Assembly (NCBI RefSeq): GCF_949987535.1
Contig: NC_080071.1
Span: 25,752,236 to 25,816,235, forward strand
Direction: 5' to 3'
DNA: 64,000 nucleotides
Origin: Balaenoptera acutorostrata
Lineage: Eukaryota > Chordata > Mammalia > Artiodactyla > Balaenopteridae
Part shown: positions 22,735 through 33,899 of the stretch, one piece after another
Position numbering within the stretch: position 1 is the first letter of the stretch
How the letters are laid out: every line of letters begins with the position of its first letter
The notes under the pieces: model-generated
What the model was told of the DNA's origin: nothing
Databases searched by the model: none
The model's input: only the letters and a program-made list of their open reading frames with translations
Position numbers and translations under genes: made by a program

Positions 22735-22845
22735 CCGTGCAGTGAGGTTAAACCCAAGGGCATGTAACAGGTCAGTAGCAGAGTCAAGAATAAAATCTTA
22801 GCCTTCTGAACCCCCTGAAAGTGCTCTCTTCACTTGACTAAGTTT
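22735..22845 (-). mobile_element. Probable MIR fragment
   Basis: The antisense MIR-like stretch is 'gtgaggttaaacccaagggcatgtaacaggtcagtagcagagtcaag...cttagccttctgaaccc'. It is diverged; the family call is moderate. Confidence 0.5.
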
Positions 22846-23267
22846 CTTTCTTTTACAAGGTATGAGAAGAAAAATTAAGAAAAGAGAAAAGTTTAAGGCA
22901 TCAAATAAAAAAAGTACGTATAGTAGATTTTTTCAGACACACAGAAGGAAGAAATTTGGAAATAGATGAAACAGACTTCAAGTACAAGTTAAGCAAAAAT
23001 TTTATAAACGCCTAAAATGCAGCAGGGCAACCGCCTCTGTTTCGGGATTGTGCGTGGAATGCCCTCATGCCCTGCAGTGTGGAAGCAGCCATCTCTCCCT
23101 TGATCAGCTAATGAGATACTAAAATTAACATTGTTTCTGAATTACATAAAAGCGTATGTATTGGAAAGGCATATGGATACAGATGGAAAAAATTTTAAAT
23201 AAAAATAATGGCTATTAAAAAGAGAACTAAACAAAGAATTGTGCATATGGGTAGTAGAGTGGAGATG

Positions 23268-23500
23268 TTAAAAGCTCTTGGAGAATCAAAGGCCTGAGTT
23301 TGCATTCCTGCTCTGTCACTTTAGTAGTGGTGATCAAAGTCACTTAATCTTTTAGGCCTCAGATTCCTTATTTGGGGGACTGGGAGCAATGACTAAAATA
23401 GGCACTTTGTAGTATTCCTTGAGAATTAATGAGATAGTTTATATAAGGTACTTAGGACAGTGCCTGACATACAATAGACAGTATGTGTTAGCTCTTATTA
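23268..23500 (+). mobile_element. MIR SINE, near full length
   Basis: The plus-strand order of motifs fits MIR: 'ggcctgagtttgcattcctgctctgtcactt', 'agtcacttaatcttttaggcctcagattcc', 'gagaattaatgagatagtttatataaggtacttaggacagtgcctgacatac'. It is diverged and ancient. Confidence 0.9.
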
Positions 23501-24009
23501 TAGCTCACCAAAGGGCTAAGTTGAGATTGTGGTGAACAGAGGACAAGTGTAGGTTTAGGGAGATAACTTAGAATTTTCATGTATGTTTTCTGTTGGCAGC
23601 ACCAAAGGTAAAGAGTAACATAATCATGAGCATTTATATCCAGAACTGGGGAAATCAAATAGAATTTAAAAAAATAGAAAGCAAAGGTAGAATATCCAAA
23701 GAAACACACACAAAAAAACTGATGAAACAAATGTAGATAAGCTTAACTTATGTTCTAAGAATGCAACGTATATCTGTGTTAAAAAATTTTTTTAAAGGCA
23801 GATCTTAAATTACTATATGGCCTAGCAAATCTGTTCTCCTATATCAGATTCTAAAATTTTGTAATTAAGGGAATAGTGATGCGGTATAAACTGGAAAAGG
23901 AGATTTTTAGAATATGTTTTTATTTACATCAGAGCTGTGTCCACAGGCAATATGAATTGAAGACTCATGAATCTGGTCAATAAAAATACTTAATTAAAAG
24001 ATAATTGAG

Positions 24010-24297
24010 GGCTTCCCTGCTGGCGCAGTGGTTGAGAGTCTGCTTGCCAATGCATGGGACACAGGTTCGTGCCCTGGTCTGGGAAGATCCCACATGCCAC
24101 GGAGCAACTAAGCCCGTGAGCCACAACTACTGAGCCTGCGCTTCTGGAGCTTGTGCTCCACAACAAGAGAGGCCGCGACAGTGAGAGGCCCGCGCACCAC
24201 GATGAAGAGTGGCCCCCGCTTGCCGCAACTAGAGAAAGCCCTCGCACAGAAACGAAGACCCAACACAGCCATAAATAAATAAATAAATAAATTTTAA
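24010..24297 (+). mobile_element. CHR-type SINE, full length
   Basis: A complete plus-strand copy from GGGCTTCCCTGCTGGCGCAG to an (AATA)n tail. The target-site duplication AAAAGATAAYTGAG lies at 23996-24009 and 24298-24311 with one mismatch. Confidence 0.97.
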
Positions 24298-24311
24298 AAA
24301 AGATAACTGAG

Positions 24312-25594
24312 GTCAAATATATCCTTTCTTCAAAAACACTTCTGAATCCAAATTATCTATATGACTGCCCACGCTATCTGTTTTGATGTTATTGTTTCAT
24401 TTAAGACATTATCCCATGTAGCAATGCAAAGGAGAATTCTTTTGTTCAGTTAGTTACACTGGCTACGCAAATTTTTGCCCAACAGCCTTGCCTTATCCTA
24501 GATTAACAATCTGTGAAGGCCCACTGAAACTCTAGAAAAACTTGTGTGTGTTTGTGTACGTGTATACATTTCTTTGGGTTCAGGGTACATAGCACTTATC
24601 AGATCTTTGAAGGAGTATATGACATCAAAAAGTTGGAAACCATTAACCCTTTGGATCTTCTTCATCTTGCCCAAGCATTTTCTGACCCAAGGTTACACTT
24701 TGTCTTTAAAATGACTTCTGCTTTTGGCCCCGTGACCATGCCTAGCCCACGCCCTCATCACTGCTCACACTTGATCCTCTTATTCCTGGTTTCTTGTCTT
24801 ATCCCATAACCTTAGCTAGCCAACGCTAGGTACTGACAAGATTTTTTTCTTTTCTGATAGTTTACTTTATGGTGTCCGTAGCTATGTGGAAAATGGATTT
24901 ATCTGAATACATGAAATTTACCTAATCCAGATGAAAAACCTCTGATGGAGGGAGACATCAGGCTTACAGACTGAGAACAGAAACAAAGCCAGGGCTTTCT
25001 TCACTTCAGGGAGCTAAAACATAGATTCCAAAAGGCAAAAGGAGAGCACTGAATTGCACTGACTCACACCCTACATGGTATTGATATTGAACTTTTAATG
25101 GGTGTGTGTCATAACACATATTTTTCATAACAGGGAAGACAGAGTTTAGATGACAAGAGTACAGGTACAGTTTATAATCCCACACAATATTGAGAAGGCG
25201 GCTGTGTACTATAAAGGGAACATGTAAATATTGGGCAGATTAATTTAGTCATATTCCTCCCTTCCACTTTTATTTTTTTCCTTCTTGTCTTTAACTTCAT
25301 CTGTTAATTCTTATTAATAACGTTTTTACAAATATTTTTGCTTTCTGATCAGTAGAAATAATAACTTTCCTCTTCTTAGCAAGTAACATTTTTTCTTCTG
25401 ATAATGCCTGAGTTATCATTAGTTATAATGTTTTGCACTGTTGCCAATTTGAAAGGCACTTTTCTAGGCTTTACTTTTCAAAGTAGTCGTCAAGGAGTTT
25501 AAAATCTAGTGGTCAAATTCACTGAATTGCTAGTTTTCAGTAATGAGGAACACTTACTGCTTTTCCCTCTCATTTCCAAGTAAAAGAAGTCCCT
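24312..25594. other. Unique non-coding DNA
   Basis: No supported gene or clear repeat. The interval holds ordinary AT-rich sequence with a C-rich patch at about 24730-24810. Confidence 0.45.
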
Positions 25595-25801
25595 AGGCAG
25601 TGGTTCTTAATTAGGAGCAATTTCACACTCCCACTATCATCCCTGACATTGGGCAATATTGGGGTACATTTTGCATTGAAACACCTAATAGTTGTGCTAC
25701 TGGTATATAGTGGGTAGATCCTACAGTGCATAGGACAGCACCCTACAACAGAGAATTATCCAGTCCAAAATGTCAACAGTGCTGAGGCTGAGAAACTCTG
25801 C
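25595..25801 (+). mobile_element. MER5A-like hAT/Charlie DNA transposon relic
   Basis: The segment starts CAGTGGTTCTTAA and ends CTGAGAAACTCTG, so its ends are near-complementary terminal inverted repeats. Between them is the MER5A body: 'ttgggcaatattggggtacatttt', 'gtgctactggtatatagtgggtag', 'tacagtgcataggacagcaccctacaacagagaattatccagtccaaaatgtcaacagtgctgagg'. MER5A is a non-autonomous element mobilised in trans by hAT transposases. Confidence 0.93.
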
Positions 25802-26250
25802 CCAAGGATCTCACTCACCATGCCTAATGCTCTCCTTCCCCAGAGAAGAGGAACAACTTATTTGGTTTGCAAGTATGAAGTGGACTTGCTGCCGCAGTTT
25901 GTCCCTTTGCTTTTCTTTCTGGAATCGCACAGCCTACAGAGAGGGTGGATTTATACCTGCTGTCAGTCACATGATAAAGCTGGTCAAGCAGGCTGTGCTC
26001 CTACCTCTGCAGACAAGCAGGGGTTTTGTTTGTTGTCTGTTTGGTGGTAATGGGAACGGGGTGACTTCAGTTCAGAGGAACCTCAGCAGGACTACTAGGA
26101 CTTATCTAAGCTATGTCCTTCACTATTGCTTTTATCAGTAATAAAGCTGACATTTTGATCTCTAACTGTTTGACCCTTGTATCATTCTCTGTAAATTGGT
26201 TTTGATCTCAGGTTGGGAACAGTGGTGTTATTTTTTGACCCCCTAGAACC
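25802..26250 (+). other. Possible solitary LTR or LTR fragment
   Basis: The sequence right after MER5A has mixed GC content. It carries AATAAA at about 26141 ('cagtaataaagctgacattttgatctc') followed about 70 bases later by a 'ctcaggttgggaacagtgg' stretch. That spacing resembles an LTR R-U5 region. I cannot name a family and see no matching second LTR. The 123- and 76-codon frames here have no recognisable protein content. Confidence 0.3.
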
Positions 26251-26888
26251 CAAAATCTGTTACTATCTGGTGTTTCAGGAACTTAATGGCTTACCTCCAG
26301 GATTCCTGGACTTCCATATCAGAGAATCTCACTCAGTCAAGACTGCTAAAATCTAACGTCAACTAATTAATTTAAGACACATGTTAGAGCTGAGATGATC
26401 AAAATAAGAATACTAGATATCAGTTTCAAGCCTTTTTTTTTCAATGTAGCATTTTTGCTTTTTCATAGGTAATATAAAGGAAAATTTATTAAAAAGATGA
26501 CCTTATGGGATTTTTTTGTGTGTGTCTCTGAAAATAGCAGTTAATTCCTTACTCAGAAAAATCTAAATAAATCCTGTTACAGCTGTATGCATTTTATAAC
26601 GACCTCCATGAATTTTCTTCACTGGTGATAGATAGATCAGCTATATTGAACTTTGGGAAATAAGAAGCAAAGTAAAAGAGGTCACTTAGGGTTTGTAGCT
26701 AAAATAAGAGGAGGTAAAATTATTCATTAGAACACCGTGGTTTAACATGAAATAGATTCTATGAGGTATTGCCATAAATAATAAGATTGATTGCCCAAAG
26801 CCACACACAAGATCTAGCTCTCTGGTTTGTGTCATATCTGTATGTGAGAAGAATATACTGTTCTCATGACACTGCAGAGGGCTATTTA
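26251..26888. other. Unique non-coding DNA
   Basis: No supported gene or clear repeat. Confidence 0.4.
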
Positions 26889-27158
26889 TTCTAAGTGATT
26901 TTATTTTTTAATTTAAAAAATTTTTATTTTGTTTATTTTTTTAACATCTTTATTGGAGTATAATTGCTTTACAGTGGTGTGTTAGTTTCTGCTTCATAAC
27001 AAAGTGAATCAGCTATACATATACATATATCCCCATATCTCTTCCCTCTTGCGTCTCCCTCCCTCCCACCCTCCCTATCCCACCCCTCTAGGTGGTCACA
27101 AAGCACCGAGCTGATCTCCCTGTGCTATGCGGCTGCTTCCTACTTCTAAGTGATTTTA
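26889..27158 (-). mobile_element. 5'-truncated L1 3' end with 15-bp target-site duplication
   Basis: Perfect direct repeats TTCTAAGTGATTTTA at 26889-26903 and 27144-27158 flank about 240 bp of L1 3'UTR on the minus strand, with the old tail as a T-rich run at 26904-26940. The insert covers only the last part of the 3'UTR, ending at 'tgctatgcggctgcttcc'. The duplication ends in TTTTA, consistent with an L1 endonuclease cut at TT/AAAA. Confidence 0.95.
27054..27088 (-). other. G-rich, quadruplex-capable tract in L1 3'UTR
   Basis: On the minus strand this tract has at least six runs of three or more G within 35 bases. Confidence 0.6.
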
Positions 27159-27405
27159 AAAAGAAGGGTGTTGTACACAACAATTTCAAACACGCTACAA
27201 CCTTCCAGAAACAGGCCCTATCGGTCAGGATGGCTTAGCACATCTAAGGTGCATTCTGTGAAGCTACACATCCAGTGCAGGTCTGCTGGGGCCCTGTGCT
27301 CCTCGCAGTCAATCAGGGACCCAGCCTATCAGAGGGTTCACCTTCCACAATCTCTTCCACAAAGTTAAGGGAATATGGAAGGTCACCTAGTGGTTTTTAA
27401 CTCTT

Positions 27406-27450
27406 CTTCCACTAGGTGACTAGTGGAAGAAACTAGTCACCTAGTGGAAG
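27406..27450. repeat. Inverted repeat with 19-bp arms and 7-base loop
   Basis: The left arm CTTCCACTAGGTGACTAGT (27406-27424) is perfectly complementary in inverted order to the right arm ACTAGTCACCTAGTGGAAG (27432-27450); the loop is GGAAGAA. A further partial copy, GTCACCTAGTGG, lies upstream at 27382-27393. A template-switch origin fits. Confidence 0.95.
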
Positions 27451-28184
27451 GAGAAACATGTATTTCTGATCTAGGCAAATCAATGATAACGTCTGATTTC
27501 AAAGGCTGTGAGTAGTGTAATCCTACCACGTGTTTGAAAGGAGAGGAAAACTGAAATGTTGTGAATAGCTTTCCCAACTACCACACAAATTGTTACCAAA
27601 ATTCCAGACCAAACCAACTATACTTCTCATCACATATTTAATTATATTTTCCACTAATGTCTATAGCAATTTACAAAGTGCCCGGATTTCCAGAATAATC
27701 AGGATATCAAAAAATACTTTGGTGTAGGCAGGATTTTCATCATCCTATTTTTGGATGGTGTAGTGTTTACTATTTTGTGTTCCAGAGTCTCTGAGGCCTG
27801 TACAGCCACAGTGATTCCCCGCTCTGTTCATGTCAGGCACAGCATGTACTAACATGGTGTACAATGTCATTTGGGAAGACCTGTAGCGCTGTAACTCCAT
27901 ATTCTCACAGGTGCCCAGCTGGAGCTGCTGCGGTGTCCCTATGGCATTTTCCTAAGAAAGTCTTAAAGGCACATACAAGAGTACTTCTTGCTACTTCTTT
28001 TACTTATGTCTTCATTTTCAGTGATATAGATTTAGGGAGAATATTATGGAAATGGTAGCTGCTGTACAAAGACTGCAGGGAAATGAAAGACTTTACCTGT
28101 CTAACTTGTTGGAAAGGCCTCCTTCCAAATCAAATTTCCAGGTCAATTTGAAGAAGAACATTGAATATATAAAAAGAACTCTTA
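27451..28184. other. Unique non-coding DNA
   Basis: No supported gene or clear repeat family. Confidence 0.4.
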
Positions 28185-28330
28185 GGTGACTTGGGTTCTA
28201 TTTTAGACTGTGTGTCCTTTGGACACCTCTCTCACCCTCAGTGAACCTCACTGGTATTCTCATCCACTAAGGGGGAGGGAGAATACATGCTGTCCTTGTT
28301 TACGTTGTTCTCATAGATCTCAAATGCGAT
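28185..28330 (+). mobile_element. MIR SINE fragment
   Basis: The plus-strand MIR-like order is 'ggtgacttgggttctattttagactgtgtgtcc', 'cacctctctcaccctcagtgaacctcactgg', 'ttctcatccactaaggggga', 'ttgttctcatagatctcaaatg'. It is ancient. Confidence 0.65.
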
Positions 28331-28359
28331 GGTGTTTGTGGTGGTATTCTGGGCGGAGT

Positions 28360-28475
28360 AAAGGCCGTGGATGGAGAGGGTTGACGGACGAGAGGAGGGA
28401 GAGGAGGTACAGGTGGAAAAGAGGAAGAAGGGGAAAAAGAAGGAAGAGGATGAGGAAAAGGAAGACAACACATTG
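28360..28475 (+). repeat. Purine-rich (GA) tract
   Basis: About 115 bases that are largely A and G. It drives the Lys/Arg/Glu-rich frames on the plus strand and the Phe/Ser-rich frame opposite. I see no coding evidence. Confidence 0.7.
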
Positions 28476-28890
28476 GTCATGCGGGTCAATGGAAGTTGCA
28501 TAAGAGCAAATATGAACTCGAAACAGGACACAGTGATATTCATGCACACTGTCCAATCCTAACAGTTAGGTAAGTAACCCAAGTTTCCAAACACCTTTGA
28601 GAAGGGAAAGTTTATGACGGTTTTAATGAGATGTTCTAAATCATAACTTTTTGCCATTAAGCAAACGGTCCAAGATAATGTGGTGACTTTATATCTTCCG
28701 TGTTTAATCACCTAAATCTGGGCATTCTTGGGTATCTTTATGTACATGAGGTGCATTACTCTACAGTCTTGAGAGATACTGGACCCTGAACAGACAAATC
28801 CTTGCTTTGTTCTTTCACAGTGATAATAGAACCATTGGAAGCAATGGGATCAAGGGAATTAGAGGAAATGCTCATTAAAACAAATTTAAG

Positions 28891-29220
28891 GGGCTTCCCT
28901 GGTGGCGCAGTGGTTGAGAATCTGCCTGCTAATGCAGGGGACACGGGTTCGAGCCCTGGTCTGGGAAGATCCCACATGCCACGGAGCAGCTGGGCCCGTG
29001 AGCCACAATTGCTGAGCCTGCGCGTCTGGAGCCTGTGCCCCGCGACGGGAGGGGCCGCGATAGAGAAAGGCCCGCGCACCGCGATGAAGAGCGGTCCCCG
29101 CACCGCGATGAAGAGTGGCCCCCGCTTGCCGCAACTGGAGAAAGCCCTCGCACGAACCGAAGACCCAACACAGCCAAAAAAATAAATAAATAAATAAATA
29201 ATAAATAAATAAGAAAAATC

Positions 29221-29258
<38 letters not shown>
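28891..29258 (+). mobile_element. CHR-type SINE with internal 24-bp duplication and very long A tail
   Basis: A full-length plus-strand copy with target-site duplication AAAACAAATTTAA (28877-28889 and 29259-29271). A 24-bp unit in the body (CGCACCGCGATGAAGAG...) is present twice in tandem, 29075-29098 and 29099-29122; other copies here have it once. The tail is (AATA)n, a short spacer, and then 39 consecutive A (29224-29262). Confidence 0.97.
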
Positions 29259-29263
<5 letters not shown>

Positions 29264-29271
29264 AAATTTAA

Positions 29272-29962
29272 AAGGTCTAATGATTAAAATATTGATTAAT
29301 TAGCCAAACATTGATTAGCAGTCACACTTTATCAACTACAAAGTTTCTAATTACTGTACCATTATTCCATAGATTGACCTGTTCTCTCCTGCCACTTATG
29401 ATGAAGAACAATTTTTATTAAGTGGGTTTTGGATTTTTGACCTGTAAAATTTTAATAGGGAGTGCAAAGTGGGTGTCGTGTGTGGTTTGGCATTTTATTC
29501 ACCAAGGGACTAACAGTTACTGTCTCTACTTAACCAGAAGCACAAGAGCGCAGGAGAGACAAGAACACTTAGGGATTAAAATCTTACCATCTTCCCAATC
29601 AGGAAAAAAAAACAAAAGCCACATGTTCATCCATTGAATGAAGAAAGAGGAAAATGTTTGCCCTTCTGTTATGCACAGAATGGTTGATACACTCAACCAA
29701 ACTGTATCAGTTACAGATTGTCCAGAAACACAGAAACACTGTGAGTAATATAGAATGAAGAATTTGTTATAGAGATTTAATTTTATGCACTTTGGGAGTG
29801 GGTTAAGTCATCTATGGAAGGCTTTTGCTCCTGCATCTGGTACTGGGCATGGTTTCAGCAGGGCAGACAGTTGGGAATAAATGATGCACTGGACATGGGG
29901 GAGAGTAAGGATAAACTGGAACTCACATCTGTCTCTCACTGGCTCCAACTTCAGTGATGCAG
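29272..29962. other. Unique DNA upstream of the candidate exon
   Basis: No supported gene or repeat. If the exon at 29963 is real, this is intron. Confidence 0.4.
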
Positions 29963-30099
29963 GTCACCTGCGAGACAAGCTGGCTCTCCTCACCATGGAG
30001 CTGCCCATGCACGTGGTCCAGTATTCAGAGATGCTGAAAAAGGAGATTCTGGAGGAGCTGAAGGAGCCTCTGGCCCAGCTACTGCCCCTCGCCAACAAG
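29963..30099 (+). CDS. Candidate internal coding exon of an unidentified gene
   Basis: The plus strand carries an open stretch reading ...HLRDKLALLTMELP... and then EMLKKEILEELKEPLAQLL, ending ...LANK. The DNA is GC-richer than its surroundings and codon third positions favour C/G (CTG, GAG, AAG, CAG), unlike the AT-rich flanks. It ends in AAG followed directly by GTAAGT, a near-perfect splice donor, at a codon boundary. Two possible acceptors precede it: CTTCAG (exon start 29955) and ATGCAG (exon start 29963, preferred because a G follows). The peptide is about 45 residues, Leu/Glu/Lys-rich, and should form amphipathic helices. I do not recognise the family. No second exon is evident in the window, so the flanks would be long introns. 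Confidence 0.6.
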
Positions 30100-30105
30100 G
30101 TAAGT
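30100..30105 (+). promoter_or_regulatory. Splice donor GTAAGT
   Basis: The exon-intron junction reads AACAAG|GTAAGT, matching the consensus donor except at the exon -2/-3 positions. It supports the adjoining exon call. Confidence 0.6.
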
Positions 30106-31835
30106 CAGCAGATCAGGACCATATGTGTGAACTGCCACAGTGCCTGCACAGACGTTCAGAGTGTAGAAACAGTTGCCCTCTTACTTCTAGGTTCCAAATC
30201 TTGCAGGTAAATTTCTCTTGTGGTTCATCCTCACCCACCATCATCAGGAAAGGCAGTTGTGGGAAACAGAATTTCGGCTTAACTAAGCTGACACAGTACC
30301 AAGTCACTACAAAAAGTGAAAAGGATTCTAACTTGCACTACCATAGCCACCAGCGTCTGAACTGCTAAGGGCACGTCATACAAGAACAGACGTCAGGGCC
30401 CAGGTGCCACTTGGAAGGAGAGTTACCAGTTGGTTACCAACTAACCATATTTTCCCTTTCAGCAAGAATCCTTTTTTTTTTTTACAAAGAGCAAGGCGAA
30501 AAAAGGAAACAAAAATGATTCATACCACGCCAATGAAAACAGTCCATTTTTACTATTTCAACTGGGCCATTTCTGGACATTGAGCCAAAGAAGATCTTGT
30601 TGATCTCAATAACTGTCTATTTAAATCTGCTGAGGCACTGCTTATGCCCTGATTCACCAAAAGAAAAGGCCAACATGCCACACAGGGTTACAATCTCAAT
30701 ATAACTGTCTGGAAGTGCTGCTCCAGGTTTACTCCTGATGAGATCAGCTCGAAGGCCAGAAAGCAGATTTACAGCATAAACATAAATGAGCAGGGGGCAC
30801 ACGTTTCTGATCATACATATGCTTGACGGGCAAAACGTGCTTACGACCTTATTGCCAAATAAGTAACAGCACGTAAGCTCCTTGCAGTCAGTGGAAAATG
30901 ACATCCTGAAGACAATTCAAGGCAGGGCATTAGGCTGAGGAGATCAACAGCCACAGTCTGGGAAGAGACAGGATGGAGAGCTCCAGTTTGGTGCCCTGCA
31001 GGGGAGGGACTCCTACAGGGTTAGCTTCTGGGCTCCACCAAGGGGTCATGTTTCAGAAACAGCTAGCTTACTGAAGCAATTGAAAGGGGAACTGCATTAT
31101 GCCCAGATAAGATGTGACTTACCCGCTTCTGTGTGTGAGGAGACAAAAAACAAAGGGAATACAATGCAAGTCTATAAGCCAAGTGAACCAGCCTGAGGTC
31201 TGAAGAATTCCTGACATTTCTCCCCATTTTACGTATCTGAATGTACATTAGCACATGGGAAGGGAAGTCTTTTTGCTATTAGCAGTTTCCTTGTTCTCCT
31301 GCAGTTTAGATGACACATTTTATTCAGTACTAATCAAAAGCTAAAACTGCAAAAGGAAAGGAAGTGTTTAAGAAATTAACTGGATAACTCCAAGTTATCT
31401 GGGCACTTCAAAGTGCTTTCTGATCCTGAATTACGATTTTCTGCTCCTGACCATTTAGATTTGCATATATGGCCATAATTATGTGAAGTAAGATGTGCAG
31501 GTAAATATCTGCTCTTACACTGTATTATATTTTGCAAATCTAAATATTAATTCAAATATAACATTAATAGATGAGCAGTCACAACACTACCTTAAAGAGT
31601 CATAGCCTAGTGAAAATATGGAAACAATGTCAGAGAAGTAACATAGATTGTGAAATTTGAGGCTACTGATAGTATAATACTGAGGCTAAATTAGGAGACA
31701 AACAAAACATCCTGCTAACAACAAAAGAAGAAAGATAAAATATCTCATTATTAAATTTTTATGTCTTCTTCCCATTTTAATATTGGGTTTTATTATTGTT
31801 TATGAATTTGGAAGAATCCCTTGCATCTTAAGATA
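30106..31835. other. Unique non-coding DNA, probably intronic
   Basis: No supported gene or recognisable repeat. A T-run lies at about 30472-30484. Short frames have no coding support. Confidence 0.45.
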
Positions 31836-31905
31836 TATATCTAGATATAGATAGATAGAGATAGATATGATAGGTAGATGGATAGATAAGATAGATAGAT
31901 AACTG
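31836..31905 (+). repeat. (GATA)n microsatellite, interrupted
   Basis: Repeated ATAG/GATA units with interruptions, probably length-variable. Confidence 0.93.
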
Positions 31906-33064
31906 AACTTATGGCTCATATGTTTTCATCTTTTCTTGACTAATAAAAGAAATACTAGCTACAAATCTGCTGTGGTGAAGCTTTGTCTTCACCCCATAAA
32001 TTTACTTACATAATGTGGTAGACACATACAGGCACTGCCCAGATCCCCCTTCAAGAAAGTATTTTCACTGATGAAAGAGAATGCATAAGAGTGCACAAAG
32101 TACCATGTGTTTTAGATGTAGGAAGAAAATAGTAGCTATAGGGACAATGGGATGTATTGGCTCCTGCTAAGCCCCATTGATGCTCCGTGAGAGATAAAAA
32201 CTGATAGAGTGGGAAGTTGTAAAAGCCAAAGGGCCTTGTTGGTTGCACACAAAAGTTCTCATCACCTCCAGCTGGAGAGAGGAGAAGGCTGAGAACCAAG
32301 CTTGGGACATACTAGTCTAAGTGGCTGAACTTCAAATATAGTTAACCCCCTAACCAAGGCAGTGCTGTTATGTCAGTACCAGGAATAAAACCCCAGAACC
32401 TGACAGTAGAGGTGAGAATATCTGGGTGGATTCACCACAGTTTTGGGTCCCAGACTCCTCTGAAACCTATTAGTCTGCAAGAATTGTCTACTGTCCTTGT
32501 TAAGAGATAACAGTCCTCCTACACTGGAAGACAATGCAGCGACTTATCCCCTGCAAGACAACATTGTCCCTCTCAGGAACTATCACCACTTGCCCTTAGG
32601 TCAATAAGTAAGGTTGAGTCAGCTAGAGACATTCTGAGTCTGATAAGAGAGGCATGAGACTATACTCCAAAAGATCCATAAGACCATAAGACTTTGCCAG
32701 CAGAACTGGGAGAGTATGCAAGGGAATGAATTATTTACTTGGGAAATTGTTCACTGGGGAAAAGGGAATGCTCCAGAATTTAAGGGATTGCTGGACCTCC
32801 ATATACAGAGAAATTGATTCAAGTGGCGCAAGGAATTGTCTGTTGTAGACACAAAGATACATCTCCCAGATGTCCATACAGGGAAGAATTGTTGCAAGCA
32901 GCCTCCAGCTGTCAGGTCCTTCAGGGTCTGCCCCAGCTATCTTGCCCAAGGTCATTCTCTTCCAAGAGCATCCTATAGCTGGTGACTGAGCAAGGCCAAG
33001 GTATAAAACCTGACCATTTCAGCCCAACATAAGACACTAATGAGCAATTCTTGCTCCAAAACTT
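31906..33064. other. Unique non-coding DNA
   Basis: No supported gene. I could not assign a repeat family. Confidence 0.4.
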
Positions 33065-33527
33065 CATACTCTATTGGTATATTGGTTTCCTGGGGTTCCT
33101 TAAAACAAGAATGTATTGTCTCACAATGCTGGCGGTTAGAAATCCAAAATCAAGGTGTTGGTAGGGTTGGTTCTTTCTGAGGGTTCTGAGGAAAATCTCT
33201 TCCATGCCTCTCTCCCACCTTGTGATAGCCTCAGGCCTTCCTTGGCTTATAATTGCATCACTCCAATCTTCCGTCTCCACTTGGCATCCCCCTATGTCTC
33301 TGTGACTTCATATGACTGTGTCTTCACATGGCTGTGTTCTTAATAAGGAGAACAGTCATACTGGATTGAGAATCCATCATGCTCCAGTATGACCTCATTT
33401 TAACTTAACTGATTACATCTGCAAAGGCCCCATTTCCAAACAGGGTTACATTCACAGTTATTGGGAGTTAGGACTTCAACATCTTTTTGGAGGGAGGGGC
33501 GTGGACACAATTCAGCCCATAACAGTT
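33065..33527 (-). mobile_element. MLT1-type LTR (ERVL-MaLR), solitary
   Basis: Antisense of the MLT1 LTR from end to end. It begins with the 3' part ('tttcctggggttccttaaaacaagaatgtattgtctcacaatgctgg'), then 'aatccaaaatcaaggtgttggtagggttgg' and 'aatccatcatgctccagtatgacctcattttaactta'. It ends with 'gttaggacttcaacatc...gacacaattcagcccataaca', the antisense of the LTR 5' end. It is ancient with no internal retroviral sequence beside it. Confidence 0.92.
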
Positions 33528-33899
33528 GGCCGTGGTTCTGTTTTACCTGCTTGGCAGTTAGACTTCTCTCTGTCCAGTCTTATTTATTTCCTCCTATTTT
33601 CTTATCTTCACAGGTTTTGTTCCTAAAAAAACCTTACATTTCAGCTTCTGCTTTGAAAAAACCCAGTCTGTGACTTAATATTCAGATTGCCATTATTTTT
33701 TATATGTTTATATTGTTGCTACAAATCATTTCAGGACTCTCCACTGATTTTCACTTATTCCTATAACAATATTATATCGTCTTAATTGTTAGAGCTACAA
33801 GTTTTGATAACTAGTTTTGTGAGTCATTCATGTTGTCTAATCCCATTCTTCTTCAAAATATCTTAGTGCAATTTTTCACCTTTACTCTGCCAGACATGT
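33528..33899. other. Unique AT-rich DNA
   Basis: No supported gene; possible very old L1 similarity begins towards the right end. Confidence 0.35.

Noticed and set aside
28371..28562. Lys/Glu-rich frame that looks like a nuclear protein
   Set aside because: It comes from a purine-rich simple tract; low complexity, no partner exon.
28756..29265. 169-codon minus-strand frame with poly-Phe start
   Set aside because: It reads through the SINE body and its A tail in antisense. Similar frames recur in every CHR copy (34167, 36889, 55660 and others).
31836..31905. Regular repeats considered as a CRISPR array
   Set aside because: It is a tetranucleotide microsatellite with no spacers, in a mammalian genome.
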